From Bacteroidota bacterium (GTDB taxonomy: Bacteria; Bacteroidota; Bacteroidia; B-17B0; Aurantibacillaceae), in NCBI GenBank assembly GCA_021156365.1, contig JAJNDK010000004.1, forward strand, positions 124,001 through 188,000: 64,000 bases of DNA, given 5' to 3'. Shown piece after piece: positions 27,812 to 37,103 of this stretch; positions within the stretch are counted from its first letter, which is position 1, and every line of letters begins with the position of its first letter. Made by a program: the position numbers and the translations under genes. The notes under the pieces are model-generated. The model made no database searches. It was not told where the DNA came from and saw nothing but the letters and a program-made list of their open reading frames with translations.

Positions 27812-28543
27812 TTATAGAATACCGTTGCTCTTGGAGAAATTGATCAGGTCGATCGTGTTCTCACAATTGCTTTTCGACAGCATCTTGCGGCGATGGCCAT
27901 CTACCGTGTGTTTACTGATGCAAAGCTCGTCTGCGATCACTGCGCTTTTCTTTCCCTGCTTCAAGAGTCGTAACACTTCCAATTCCCTGTCGGAAAAGAA
28001 GCCGCTGTATTCCTTTGTCACATACTGCCTGAATTTTTCCTTATCCAGCCCCGGAGCATGGAATTCCCACTGCACCTGTTTGCTGTTGTCGATGAATGAA
28101 ATATCCGTCATCAGTGAAGTGTTGCTGATGATCTTTCCCTTTTCATCTATATCAAACACATTGGATTGACGAAGGACCTTAAGATAATTCCCGTCTTTCT
28201 TTCTTATCCGGCAAGTCACAAAATAGCCCACATCCTTGCTTACATTGTTTTCGGAGGCGAACATGAGCGTGGCCTTGATAAGGCGCGTTACCATGTCATA
28301 ATCTTCCGGGTGAAAATAGCCGATCACCAGATCGAAGTTGAACTCATGCGGCTCATATCCTAAGATCTCTTTCACACCTTTCTGGTAGGTGATCTCCCGT
28401 TTCTGGTAATCGATAATGTAGAAGAACTGACCTACAGCAAGCGGAAAATTCGAAATATCTTTCACGGGACCGTTTATCACGTATTTTCCGCGAAGCTTGA
28501 CACTCAGGGTTTCCAGGTATTTAGCTATAGTCGACTCTTTCAT
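27812..28543 (-). CDS. PAS-LuxR transcriptional regulator
   Basis: A 243-residue cytoplasmic regulator. Residues about 35-150 form a PAS-like sensor (FFYIIDYQKREITYQKG, GYEPHEFNFD, ending in a PAC-type CRIRKKDGNYLKVLRQS strand). Residues about 178-240 are a LuxR/GerE helix-turn-helix (FSDRELEVLRLLKQGKKSAVIADELCI, SKHTVDGHRRKM). It follows the alpha/beta hydrolase gene after three bases, so both are in one operon. A 20-bp palindrome lies just downstream, in front of the SBBP adhesin gene, and is a possible target. Confidence 0.85.
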   Translation of the reverse strand: MKESTIAKYLETLSVKLRGKYVINGPVKDISNFPLAVGQFFYIIDYQKREITYQKGVKEILGYEPHEFNFDLVIGYFHPEDYDMVTRLIKATLMFASENNVSKDVGYFVTCRIRKKDGNYLKVLRQSNVFDIDEKGKIISNTSLMTDISFIDNSKQVQWEFHAPGLDKEKFRQYVTKEYSGFFSDRELEVLRLLKQGKKSAVIADELCISKHTVDGHRRKMLSKSNCENTIDLINFSKSNGIL

Positions 28544-28546
28544 AGT

Positions 28547-29338
28547 TTACGCCGACACGTGTTGATGGAATTTTTTAAGCAGGGCGGCAAAGGCTTCCGG
28601 TTGTTCCATTTGTGGCGAGTGACCAGAGTTCTTAATGAGGTGTATTTTGTTTTCCCAAAGTGTAGGTTTGTCAAGCGCTTCGAGGTACTGCAGGTTTATT
28701 ACGCTGTCGAGCTCACCGTGTGCAATGGCCAGAGGTATCTGCAGGCTCTTCACGATCTCCGGTTCGTTTTTCTGTTTGCCTGCACCTACGCTGTGAAGCA
28801 GGTAGGTGCGCGCATTGCCGTCGCTGCAACGGAGCTGTTCTTTTATATTCTCTTTTAGTGAAGAGGCGGCCACCGGATCTAAAAGGGCATCACAAAGCGG
28901 ATCCATCTCGTCTTCCGACAGGTCTTTCTGAAAAAGCAGGCCTAATGCAGGATTCGGCAGGAATGCTGTGTCCATATCAGGAGGAATACCCAAAGGCGGG
29001 GTCCCGAACAAAAAAACACCTTTCACTCCTTTCAGCTCATCGATGGCTTCAAGAGCAATGTGGCCACCTAAGGAATGTCCTGTGAGGATAAAATCCGTCA
29101 GCTTAAATTCTTCCACCAATTGTTTGATCGCTTCTACATACCCGGGAATGGAGTAGGTGGCTTCGGGATTCACCGCTTTCTGTGACCGGCCGTGGCCGGG
29201 AAGATCTACAGCAATAAGCGGGATATCATCAATCAGATCAAACACCCTGCGAAAAGAAGTACCGTTTAAAGAGTTTCCATGAATGAATAGAATAGCGCCT
29301 TTTTCAATAGCACCTTTGGTATAGACATTGGTTTTCAT
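28547..29338 (-). CDS. alpha/beta hydrolase
   Basis: A 263-residue alpha/beta-hydrolase. The nucleophile elbow is GHSLGGH, the oxyanion-hole strand is FIHGNSLNG, the acid is in HGELDSV, and the catalytic histidine is in NSGHSPQMEQP. The substrate cannot be told; haloperoxidase- or esterase-like enzymes have this layout. ATG 29338 (MKTNVY) is chosen because a longer reading from 29404 runs through the promoter (29372-29401). It is the first gene of an operon with the PAS-LuxR regulator. Confidence 0.85.
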   Translation of the reverse strand: MKTNVYTKGAIEKGAILFIHGNSLNGTSFRRVFDLIDDIPLIAVDLPGHGRSQKAVNPEATYSIPGYVEAIKQLVEEFKLTDFILTGHSLGGHIALEAIDELKGVKGVFLFGTPPLGIPPDMDTAFLPNPALGLLFQKDLSEDEMDPLCDALLDPVAASSLKENIKEQLRCSDGNARTYLLHSVGAGKQKNEPEIVKSLQIPLAIAHGELDSVINLQYLEALDKPTLWENKIHLIKNSGHSPQMEQPEAFAALLKKFHQHVSA

Positions 29339-29371
29339 ACGCCTTTCAGAGAATCTTTGTTTTTTCCTAAA

Positions 29372-29401
29372 CAAAAATAGGAAAATACTGCTCTTTACCA
29401 A
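29372..29401 (-). promoter_or_regulatory. promoter of the hydrolase-LuxR operon
   Basis: Minus strand: TTG at 29401-29399, spacer of exactly 19 bases, TATTTTTG at 29379-29372. A full consensus Bacteroidota promoter. Leader length is about 28 bases. Confidence 0.75.
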
Positions 29402-29448
29402 CACAAATGTCTTCAGCGGGAAGGAGACGGATAAACAGGAGGTATATC

Positions 29449-30291
29449 TTAAACGACAAAAGACAGGGATGCTACGATCAGCTGCAGGATCAGCATTCCA
29501 TCTACCGCGAGGTAAAAATAGAAGGCATGTTTTTTATCCGTACTCAGCAAAGTCACAAGGAGAGTGGCAGATAAAGAGAAAAGGAAGAACAGAGCAAGGC
29601 GCGGATCAAAGAACCAGCGGCAAACAAAACTGCCAGCCAGCATGACCGAGCACAGCACTTTGGTAAACCGTTCGCCCAGAACATTTGCGTAAGTATATAC
29701 GCCTCCTGCAAAATCTACACTTGCATCTTTTATATCGAAGGCCATACAAAGCACAGCTATGAATAAGAATTGTGCCGCAATAAAATAATAGCTCGTAGCA
29801 TGTGTTGGCGGATCCATCATATTGTTTTCCACCAGGGGCACTACCACACAGCTTACTGCCCACACAGCCGATATGAGGAAGGGTTTTATGTAGCCATATT
29901 TCCGCAGGTTGAAAGGCGGTAGATAATAGAAGGAAGAGATCACTTCCGCAACGACCATAATGATGATGGAAGTCCAGCTCAGCGAGTTGCACAGGCATAG
30001 CAGGATCACCAGGCCAACAATGTTGGTGTAGAGCATGATCCGTTTGTTTTTATGCAGCCATTGCGAACGCTCCGTACCCAGGTTGTAATGGGAGACCATA
30101 TATCCGCGCTGAATGTTGTATTGTACAAAGGTGGCCACAGGCACAAACACGAGGTAGGAAACAGAATCAAACGTATAAGGAATATGAAACAGAAGCTGTG
30201 TAAGGAGCACTTGTGAAAAAGCGCAAAGTGCAATGAACACATTGGCATACACCAATACTTTAACGAAAGGATGCTTTATAAACGAACTCAC
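29449..30291 (-). CDS. UbiA-like polytopic membrane protein
   Basis: A 280-residue protein with eight to nine predicted membrane spans. Position and pattern of the segment FDIKDASVDFAGGVYTYANV match the second aspartate motif (DxxD...D) of UbiA prenyltransferases. The first motif (NDxxDxxxD) is not found; the corresponding loop reads QYNIQRGYMVSH. It may therefore be a diverged UbiA-family enzyme or a non-catalytic relative. It is alone between the MORN-repeat gene and the hydrolase promoter. Confidence 0.65.
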   Translation of the reverse strand: MSSFIKHPFVKVLVYANVFIALCAFSQVLLTQLLFHIPYTFDSVSYLVFVPVATFVQYNIQRGYMVSHYNLGTERSQWLHKNKRIMLYTNIVGLVILLCLCNSLSWTSIIIMVVAEVISSFYYLPPFNLRKYGYIKPFLISAVWAVSCVVVPLVENNMMDPPTHATSYYFIAAQFLFIAVLCMAFDIKDASVDFAGGVYTYANVLGERFTKVLCSVMLAGSFVCRWFFDPRLALFFLFSLSATLLVTLLSTDKKHAFYFYLAVDGMLILQLIVASLSFVV

Positions 30292-30354
30292 TCCGTGAAG
30301 ATACGGATTATTAAAAAGGTGCGGGCGCCGCTTTAACTATTTTAAGTTTTCGGA

Positions 30355-32121
30355 TCAGGGTGTGTGACTGATCTTCTCGCCGTTTTTGTATACGATACGG
30401 CTCATTTCCTGTCCGTTCTTGTCGTAGAAGATCCAGGTGCCGTGCGGAACACTGTTTGTCTTTACTGCAAGCTGTCCTCTCACCTTATCTTTCTTCACGA
30501 TCTTAAAACTGGTAACGCTCTGTATCGTATTGTTAGGATTGTAATTGATCGATTTGCCCGATAAACGTCCTTTGTCGAAGTTCTGTACTTTCATCAGGCC
30601 ACCGGTCGGGAAATAATATTTCCACTCACCGTCCTGCTTACCCCGGCGGTATTTTCCTTCCGTGTCCACAAATCCGTTCTCTGTCCATTGGATGTATTTA
30701 CCATGCCGGATCGCTAACACATAATTGGAGATCTCCCGGTACTTACCTGTTTTTTCATACCAGTATTCCCATTTGCCATGTCGCTTACCGTCGATATAAT
30801 TTCCTTTGTAATTCTGTTTTCCGTTGCTGTACCAGCCTTCCCAGGGCCCGGTTATGGCGCCCATTTTGAAAACTCCTTTGTCTTTCAACTGCCCGTTATT
30901 GAACCAGGCATTCCATTCGCCGTCCTCTTTACCGTTTGTATAAGATCCTTCCTGCAATTTTTGCCCATTCTCGAACCAGGTTGTCCACACGCCGGTTTTT
31001 TCACCGTTGTTGTAATTTCCCTGTTTCCATTTTTCTCCTGTTTTGTACCAGAACAGCCAGGTACCACTTTCCTTGTCGTTTACAAAGCTTCCTTCGCTGC
31101 CGGTCTTTTCATTATCGTAATAGTATTTCCAGTTCCCGTTGCGTATACCGTTCTCAAACTCACCTTCCATCTCCAGCTTACCGTCTTTTGTATAGAACAT
31201 CCATTTGCCCGATTTCAGGTTGTTGCTGTAAAAGCCTTTTGATTTTACCTGCTTGTCTTCAAAATAGCTGATATACAGGCCTTCGAGCTTATTGTTCACA
31301 TATGTAGCCTGGTAATCGGTAGCGCCGTTCGGGTGGAAAAAGAACCAATCGCCGTTCTGCATTCCACCATCATACATTCCGGAAGCTTTCACCATTTTGT
31401 TGTTGTAAGAGATCACCAGCTTTCCTTTTCCATTGGTGATGATCTGGTTGCCAGCTTCATTCCATAGGTTCCAGATCAGGATATTGGTGGAGTCTTTGTA
31501 TTCTTTTTCCGCCTTTTGTTTTCCGTTCTCAAAATATTCTTTCCACATCCCGCAACGTTTGTCGGCGCAGTAATTGCCCCGTTCGGATAATTGCCCTGTT
31601 TTGTAATACCCGCTGTAGAGGCCCTCCTGGACATTGTTTTTAAAAGTGCCTTCACTCTCCGGTTTTCCGGTATCAAAATAATACTTCCAGGTACCCTCTC
31701 TTTTTCCCTTATTGAACACTTCAAGGCTTTTTATTTCTCCGTTCTCATACCAGGCGGTCCATACGCTGTCGGGCCGGTCCTCGTTAAAAACTGTTTGCTG
31801 CGCCGGCTTCCCGGTTTTGTAGAAATAGGTGTTTCTCCCTGTTTTTAGTCCGCGCGAAAAACGCTCTTCTGCCTTGAGTACGCCGCTTTCGTAATAGTAT
31901 TTCCAAACGCTGTCCTGTTTGCCGTATTTGTTCCAGCCCTGCTTGGAAACCTTTCCGTTCTGGAAGTAGGTAGTGGTTTTTCCGTGTGGGTTCCCTTTCA
32001 GGAAATTCTCTTCCGATTTCAAAATTTTCTGGTCTTCGTCGTAATATTCTTTTTTTGGCTGCGCGTTGGCAAGGAAGCAAAAACAAACAAAGAGAATGGC
32101 TAAAAAGGCGGATCTGGTCAT
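30355..32121 (-). CDS. secreted MORN/YwqK-type repeat protein
   Basis: A 588-residue protein with a signal peptide (FVCFCFLANAQ) followed by some twenty tandem units of about 23 residues with the pattern G-x-W-x-Y-Y-x-x-G-x-x-x-x-x-G-x-(Y/F) (examples: GTWKYYFDTGKPESEGTF, GNWKYYYDNEKTGSEGSF). This is the MORN-variant repeat often labelled as the YwqK 'antitoxin' family; the label is historical and no toxin is nearby. The protein should form a long beta sheet in the periplasm or outside. Its -7 box lies five bases before the ATG. Confidence 0.82.
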   Translation of the reverse strand: MTRSAFLAILFVCFCFLANAQPKKEYYDEDQKILKSEENFLKGNPHGKTTTYFQNGKVSKQGWNKYGKQDSVWKYYYESGVLKAEERFSRGLKTGRNTYFYKTGKPAQQTVFNEDRPDSVWTAWYENGEIKSLEVFNKGKREGTWKYYFDTGKPESEGTFKNNVQEGLYSGYYKTGQLSERGNYCADKRCGMWKEYFENGKQKAEKEYKDSTNILIWNLWNEAGNQIITNGKGKLVISYNNKMVKASGMYDGGMQNGDWFFFHPNGATDYQATYVNNKLEGLYISYFEDKQVKSKGFYSNNLKSGKWMFYTKDGKLEMEGEFENGIRNGNWKYYYDNEKTGSEGSFVNDKESGTWLFWYKTGEKWKQGNYNNGEKTGVWTTWFENGQKLQEGSYTNGKEDGEWNAWFNNGQLKDKGVFKMGAITGPWEGWYSNGKQNYKGNYIDGKRHGKWEYWYEKTGKYREISNYVLAIRHGKYIQWTENGFVDTEGKYRRGKQDGEWKYYFPTGGLMKVQNFDKGRLSGKSINYNPNNTIQSVTSFKIVKKDKVRGQLAVKTNSVPHGTWIFYDKNGQEMSRIVYKNGEKISHTP

Positions 32122-32126
32122 GTGAG

Positions 32127-32134
32127 CAAAATTA
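32127..32134 (-). promoter_or_regulatory. -7 box of the MORN-repeat gene
   Basis: TAATTTTG on the minus strand, five bases before the ATG at 32121, with TTTG at 32160-32157 upstream (22-base spacer). The transcript should be leaderless or nearly so. Confidence 0.5.
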
Positions 32135-32288
32135 GCCCCTATAACGCAGGAGATGGCAAATAATTACAGTAGTTGTAAACATTACACTGTAGAAAAGGGT
32201 AGTATTAACGTTTTTTAAATCCAGCCTGTTTCTGCATAAAATCTTGTAAACACAGCCCGGAAAACTGAAAATCGCATTCAAAAATGTA

Positions 32289-32296
32289 TATATTTG
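32289..32296 (+). promoter_or_regulatory. -7 box of gcvH
   Basis: TATATTTG lies 25 bases before the gcvH ATG. The region upstream (32135-32288) shows no conserved glycine-riboswitch elements. Confidence 0.5.
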
Positions 32297-32321
32297 CCCT
32301 AAAATTAAAAAAAACAATTGT

Positions 32322-32702
32322 ATGAATTTTCCTGACAATCTGAAATACACAAAAGATCACGAATGGGTTCGTGTGGAAGGCAATGAAGCGGTTATCGGCA
32401 TCACCGATTTTGCACAAAAAGAGCTGGGCGATATCGTTTATGTGGATGTTACTGCCCTGAACGAAACAGTTGAAAAAGAAGCTGTTTTCGGTTCGGTGGA
32501 AGCTGTGAAAACCGTATCGGATCTATTTATGCCTGTGGCAGGAAAAATACTGGAAATGAATTCAAAAATTGATGCCAACCCGGAGCTGGTAAACACCGAT
32601 CCTTACGGGGACGGCTGGATGATCCGTTGCACCATCGATAATGCGGCGGATGTGGATGCCCTGTTGTCGGCAGCGGATTACAAAGCGCTGGTTGGCGCTT
32701 AA
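32322..32702 (+). CDS. gcvH: glycine cleavage system H protein
   Basis: A 126-residue lipoyl-carrier protein that shuttles the aminomethyl group between P, T and L proteins of the glycine cleavage system. The lipoylated lysine is K63 in [14 protein letters not shown], and the GDIVYVDV strand is typical. Length fits the family. P, T and L protein genes are not in the window, as is usual for Bacteroidota where they are dispersed. Confidence 0.97.
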   Translation: MNFPDNLKYTKDHEWVRVEGNEAVIGITDFAQKELGDIVYVDVTALNETVEKEAVFGSVEAVKTVSDLFMPVAGKILEMNSKIDANPELVNTDPYGDGWMIRCTIDNAADVDALLSAADYKALVGA

Positions 32703-32753
32703 ATTTAAAGCTACTTTTTAATTTCAGACGTTTAACTTTAAAATTATTATAAC

Positions 32754-33383
32754 ATGTCATTAGTAGGAAAAAAAGCGCCTGCATTCAAGGCAGCAGCTGT
32801 GGTTCACGGCGGCGAGATCGTAGAGAACTTTTCTCTCGAACAATACATCGGTAAAAAGTACGTAGTGTTCTTTTTCTACCCAAAAGATTTCACGTTCGTT
32901 TGCCCGACCGAATTACATGCATTCCAGGAGAAATTAGGAGAGTTTGAAAAACGCAATGTAGCAGTGGTTGCCTGCTCTACAGATACGGAACAAAGCCATT
33001 GGGGCTGGCTGCAGGTAGAAAAATCGCATGGCGGGATCAAGGGAATTACCTATCCTATCGTAGCTGACACGACCAAAACCATTACCAGCAATTACGATTG
33101 TATGTTCGGCGATTATGATGTGAACGAAGAAGGAGAATTAGTGGCAGATGGCCCTATGATCGCTTTCCGTGCATTGTACCTGATCGACAAAGAAGGAAAA
33201 ATACGCCACCAGCTGGTCAACGATCTTCCCCTGGGAAGAAATGTGGACGAAGCGATCCGTATGGTGGATGCATTGCAGTTCAATGAAGAGAACGGCGAAG
33301 TATGTCCTGCGAACTGGGTGAAGGGCAAAGAAGGAATGAAGGCGGACCATAAAGGTGTGGCCGAATACCTGGCAAAGCACTAA
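32754..33383 (+). CDS. 2-Cys peroxiredoxin (AhpC/Prx1 family)
   Basis: A 209-residue thiol peroxidase that reduces hydrogen and alkyl peroxides. The peroxidatic cysteine is C50 in FTFVCPTELHAFQ and the resolving cysteine is C184 in GEVCPANW. The AhpF-type reductase is not adjacent. A weak -7 box (TAACTTTA, 32733-32740) lies in front, so it may be transcribed alone or with gcvH (51-base gap). Confidence 0.93.
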   Translation: MSLVGKKAPAFKAAAVVHGGEIVENFSLEQYIGKKYVVFFFYPKDFTFVCPTELHAFQEKLGEFEKRNVAVVACSTDTEQSHWGWLQVEKSHGGIKGITYPIVADTTKTITSNYDCMFGDYDVNEEGELVADGPMIAFRALYLIDKEGKIRHQLVNDLPLGRNVDEAIRMVDALQFNEENGEVCPANWVKGKEGMKADHKGVAEYLAKH

Positions 33384-33456
33384 GCCCGCCTAATACCTTT
33401 CACTATTGAAAACCTTGTTCCTGCCTGAGGGCAAGTCCAACACTTAGCTAAGCTCA

Positions 33457-34881
33457 ATGATATTCAGCAGCAGTGTTTTTTTAGTTTATTTTTTGCCGGT
33501 ATTCCTTGCGGTTTATTTCCTGGCACCAAAGCGACTAAAGAACGCAGTCCTCCTGGTAGCGAGTATTTTCTTTTACAGCTACGGAGCACCGAAATTCATC
33601 TTTGCTATTCTTGCAACTACCACACTCGATTTTTATCTCGTACAACAAATGGACAAGGCTTCCTCTGAACAACGGAGGAAGCTTTTTCTTGTTCTTTCGG
33701 TCGTACTCAATGTGGGGATGCTGTTTTACTTCAAGTATTGTAATTTCTTTGTGGAGAACGTCAACTCCATGCTTTCGGGAATGGGCATGAAGAACATTGG
33801 CTGGACGGAGATCGTACTGCCTATCGGAATTTCCTTTTATACCTTTGAGAGCCTGACCTATGTGATCGATGTATACCGTCGTGTTCACAAGCCACTCGAC
33901 AATTTCTGGCAATACCAGATGTATATTTTACTATTTCCCAAGCTGATCGCCGGACCTATCGTTACCTATCATGAGATCTCCGGCCAGATCAAAGACCGGT
34001 CAGCCAATGACACCATCGATAATAAGCTCGACGGTTTCTACCGGTTTTGTCTGGGCCTGGCAAAAAAAGTGCTGATCGCTAACGTGATCGCGGTAAAGGC
34101 CGATGCGGTGTTTGCCATGAAACCCGAAGAGCTGAATGCATCGCTGGCCTGGATAGGTGCATTGTCCTATACATTCCAGATCTATTTCGATTTCTCCGGC
34201 TACTCGGATATGGCCATCGGCATAGGGAAAATGATCGGATTTAAATTTCCGGAGAATTTTAATAATCCCTACACTTCGGCCAGCATTACCGAGTTCTGGC
34301 GGCGCTGGCACATGACACTCGGAAATTGGATGAGGAATTACCTGTATATACCCCTTGGTGGGAACAAAGTAAGTACACCGCGTCTGTATTTCAATCTCTG
34401 GCTGGTGTTTCTGGCTTCCGGTTTCTGGCATGGTGCGGCCTGGACCTTTATTATCTGGGGGATTTACCACGGCGTTTTCCTGATCCTTGAACGTATGTTC
34501 CTGCTGAAGGTATACGAACGCATCGGTAAAATTCCGGCTGTCCTCATCACTTTTTTTATTGTGGTGATCGGATGGATCTATTTCAGGGCCGATTCCGTTC
34601 ACTATGCCAATGCAATGGTAAGCAGGTTGTTTTCGTCGGGATGGGAATTGCCGCCTTTGTTCCTCGACAAAGAATTTATCACCATTGCCTGTCTGGCGAT
34701 CCTTTTCTCTTTTTTCACCCTTGTGCCTGCAGGCAAAAAGATCCTGAACACCGTCTATTACGATCCTCATTCAAAAACGGGGCATGTGTGCCTTCTGCTT
34801 GTTTCCATCACACTGTACGACTTGTCGCTTGCCTCCATCACTACTTCCGGATTCAACCCATTTATTTATTTCAGGTTCTAA
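33457..34881 (+). CDS. MBOAT-family O-acyltransferase (AlgI-like)
   Basis: A 474-residue polytopic membrane acyltransferase of the AlgI/DltB group, with about ten membrane spans. The segment FWRRWHMTLGNWMRNYLYIP and the active-site histidine H325 in GFWHGAAW are typical of AlgI. These proteins pass an acetyl group across the inner membrane to a periplasmic partner that modifies a polysaccharide. The partner is the next gene, three bases downstream. The polymer being acetylated is unknown. Confidence 0.92.
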   Translation: MIFSSSVFLVYFLPVFLAVYFLAPKRLKNAVLLVASIFFYSYGAPKFIFAILATTTLDFYLVQQMDKASSEQRRKLFLVLSVVLNVGMLFYFKYCNFFVENVNSMLSGMGMKNIGWTEIVLPIGISFYTFESLTYVIDVYRRVHKPLDNFWQYQMYILLFPKLIAGPIVTYHEISGQIKDRSANDTIDNKLDGFYRFCLGLAKKVLIANVIAVKADAVFAMKPEELNASLAWIGALSYTFQIYFDFSGYSDMAIGIGKMIGFKFPENFNNPYTSASITEFWRRWHMTLGNWMRNYLYIPLGGNKVSTPRLYFNLWLVFLASGFWHGAAWTFIIWGIYHGVFLILERMFLLKVYERIGKIPAVLITFFIVVIGWIYFRADSVHYANAMVSRLFSSGWELPPLFLDKEFITIACLAILFSFFTLVPAGKKILNTVYYDPHSKTGHVCLLLVSITLYDLSLASITTSGFNPFIYFRF

Positions 34882-34884
34882 ACT

Positions 34885-36180
34885 ATGAAAAAAGTACTGT
34901 TATATATCCTGTTCGCATTTCTTTTTGCTCCTATCATACAGGGCAGTTTCAAGCTCGTGGATGAATCGGTGCTGATGGGCAGTTTTACAACAGCACCTGA
35001 TACCACTTTCTCGCCGGAGGCCTGGCTGAGCGGAGAGTACCAGCAGCAAAAAGAGAAATACCTCAATGAGCATTTTGGGTTCAGGAGAACCATGGTGAGG
35101 ATCTACAACGAGTATCGTTACAGGCTTTTTCATATGTCGACCAATGCGGAAGTGGTGTTTGGAAATAACAACATGCTATTTGCAGAAGCATATATTGATT
35201 CTTACACCGGAAAAGATTATATCGGAAATGAAAAGATCCGAGCTGTGGCAAAACAATTGAAAAAGGATCAGGACAGCCTGAAAGCCTGGAACATTGTACT
35301 TCTTCCGGTACTGGCGCCCAATAAAGCGCGTATCTATAAAGAATTCATCCCCGATCAGTATCCGCGGCCCGGCAAGAGTAATTATGAAGATCTTACGAAG
35401 GCTTTTAAGAACGAAGGTGTTCAATTCATCGATTTCAACAGCCTGTTTCAGCAGATGCGGGACACAGCACCTTATATACTGTTTTCTCCCTATGGCATTC
35501 ATTGGTCGGCATACGGACATTCGCTTGCAGCCGATTCCATCATTGTGTATGTAGAAAAGGAGCGGGGAGAAAAACTGCCATCCTTTAGCTGGAAAGACCA
35601 GATCGAGCAAAGCGACAGGCTTCGGGGACTCGACTATGATATTGCTGGCGCCATGAATCTTTTCACCACGCAGCTACCGGCTCCCCCGATGCCATATCCC
35701 CGCTACAGCTTTGGGCATAGCAACCGGAAGCGCCCTTCACTTCTTGTGATCGGCGATAGTTTTTATTTCGGCATACAGGACACAAAAGTGCAGGAGAAGG
35801 TATTCTCGAACGAGAAGTTCATTTACTATTTTGCGAGGGAACAAAAACCCGGTGAAGGAGAGAAAATGAGCCTGCCTACGGAAGCCGATAAAGAAGCCAT
35901 GAGGACAACCGATCTGCTTAAACTGGTGAGATCTTACGATGTGATCCTGATCCTGTGTACGGAGCATAGCCTCGATACCTTTGGCTGGGGCTTCGTGGAA
36001 AGGCTTGATGCTATACTGAGCAGGGATCCGGCCACCAAAGCAGCAGAAGAAAAGATCCGGAACAATCCGGAGTGGATGCTCCAGATCAGTCAAAAAGCCC
36101 GTGAACGCGGGGTCAGCATAGATGAAATGGTAACCATGGATGCTTTGTATACTCTCAGCCAGGAAAAGCAGAAGAAATAA
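34885..36180 (+). CDS. AlgJ/AlgX-like (SGNH-type) polysaccharide O-acetyltransferase
   Basis: A 431-residue protein with an N-terminal membrane anchor/signal (about residues 3-20) and a periplasmic SGNH-like domain. The nucleophile motif is LVIGDSFYFG. The usual D-x-H-W motif is seen as PYGIHWSAYG, with the catalytic histidine kept and the aspartate replaced by glycine. It should receive acetyl groups from the MBOAT protein encoded three bases upstream and transfer them to an extracellular polymer. The C-terminal 100 residues are charged and helical. Confidence 0.85.
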   Translation: MKKVLLYILFAFLFAPIIQGSFKLVDESVLMGSFTTAPDTTFSPEAWLSGEYQQQKEKYLNEHFGFRRTMVRIYNEYRYRLFHMSTNAEVVFGNNNMLFAEAYIDSYTGKDYIGNEKIRAVAKQLKKDQDSLKAWNIVLLPVLAPNKARIYKEFIPDQYPRPGKSNYEDLTKAFKNEGVQFIDFNSLFQQMRDTAPYILFSPYGIHWSAYGHSLAADSIIVYVEKERGEKLPSFSWKDQIEQSDRLRGLDYDIAGAMNLFTTQLPAPPMPYPRYSFGHSNRKRPSLLVIGDSFYFGIQDTKVQEKVFSNEKFIYYFAREQKPGEGEKMSLPTEADKEAMRTTDLLKLVRSYDVILILCTEHSLDTFGWGFVERLDAILSRDPATKAAEEKIRNNPEWMLQISQKARERGVSIDEMVTMDALYTLSQEKQKK

Positions 36181-36206
36181 GGAAGTGAGCCCGGTCCGGA
36201 TTTCTG

Positions 36207-36983
36207 TCAGCCGATCTTTTTGAGAACTTCTTCCCTGTCCATGTTTTTTACATGCCTGTATCCGAGCTCCACCATTTCCATCATGTGTTTATAATCGAAA
36301 AGGCGGTGATTTTCCAATCCTTTGGGCTCAATGAAAACCGCACATTTTCCAATTCCTTCTTTCATATTCTCGCGCAGGAATAAATTGAAAGTACGGTCGA
36401 GGTTTTCCATGAAACCGATGTCGCTCCGGTAATCATTCACGGGATTTACGTGCACGCCAATTATTTTTTCGGGCTTGTTTAGCAAAGGTTCTACAGGCAG
36501 ATTAGCGCTCAGTCCGCCATCTACATACGGGATATCGTTGATAAAAACGGGAGGGAACACCAATGGCACTGACGAAGATGCAATGACAGCCGGAACGATC
36601 GGGCCTTCGGAAAAAGCTACGGGTTTCCCGGTATTCAGATCGGCTGCTGTTGCATAAAAAGGGATTTGCAGCTGCTCGAAATTTTTACTGCGCAGATTAT
36701 TTTTCAATAGTTTTTCGATCGGCTCGATAGAAAAAAATCCTTTCCGGAAATTGAGAAAGCTGATCTTGTTTTTGAATTCAAAAGAATGCATAATGGCTGC
36801 GGTTTCTTCCGGGCTGAACCCATCGCAGATAAATGCTCCTACAATGCTGCCTGCGCTGGTTCCACTAATAGCCGAAGGATGGATATTCCATTCACGCAAA
36901 GCCTTCAGCACACCGATATGCGCGGCACCTCTTGCTCCCCCGCCCGATAAGGCAAATCCGGCTTTGATCGTTGTTCCTGTCAT
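36207..36983 (-). CDS. patatin-like phospholipase (RssA type)
   Basis: A 258-residue cytoplasmic patatin with a Ser-Asp dyad: nucleophile S43 in GTSAGS, aspartate D155 in YVDGGLS, and oxyanion loop SGGGARGAAHIGVLK (residues 13-27). Likely a lipid acyl hydrolase; the substrate is unknown. Its gene converges with the AlgX-like gene (26 bases between stops). Confidence 0.92.
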   Translation of the reverse strand: MTGTTIKAGFALSGGGARGAAHIGVLKALREWNIHPSAISGTSAGSIVGAFICDGFSPEETAAIMHSFEFKNKISFLNFRKGFFSIEPIEKLLKNNLRSKNFEQLQIPFYATAADLNTGKPVAFSEGPIVPAVIASSSVPLVFPPVFINDIPYVDGGLSANLPVEPLLNKPEKIIGVHVNPVNDYRSDIGFMENLDRTFNLFLRENMKEGIGKCAVFIEPKGLENHRLFDYKHMMEMVELGYRHVKNMDREEVLKKIG

Positions 36984-37103
36984 TCGAAATGTCAGTTTGT
37001 ATTTCTCTTCTTCAAAGATAAAGGATTATTCAGCATGGATAAATTCTTCTCCATCCGAATAACAGATAAGCTTCATACAAAACAGGAGTTGTCTGGCAGT
37101 TAA

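Noticed and set aside
30355-32121. Toxin-antitoxin system because of the YwqK label of the repeat family
   Set aside because: The protein is secreted, 588 residues long and made only of MORN-like repeats; no toxin gene is adjacent.
32135-32321. Possible glycine riboswitch in front of gcvH
   Set aside because: The predicted start site is only about 20 bases before the ATG, and no conserved riboswitch core is visible upstream.
34000-34770. 256-codon minus-strand open frame
   Set aside because: It is antisense to the MBOAT gene, whose protein motifs are clear; the antisense product has no recognisable domain.
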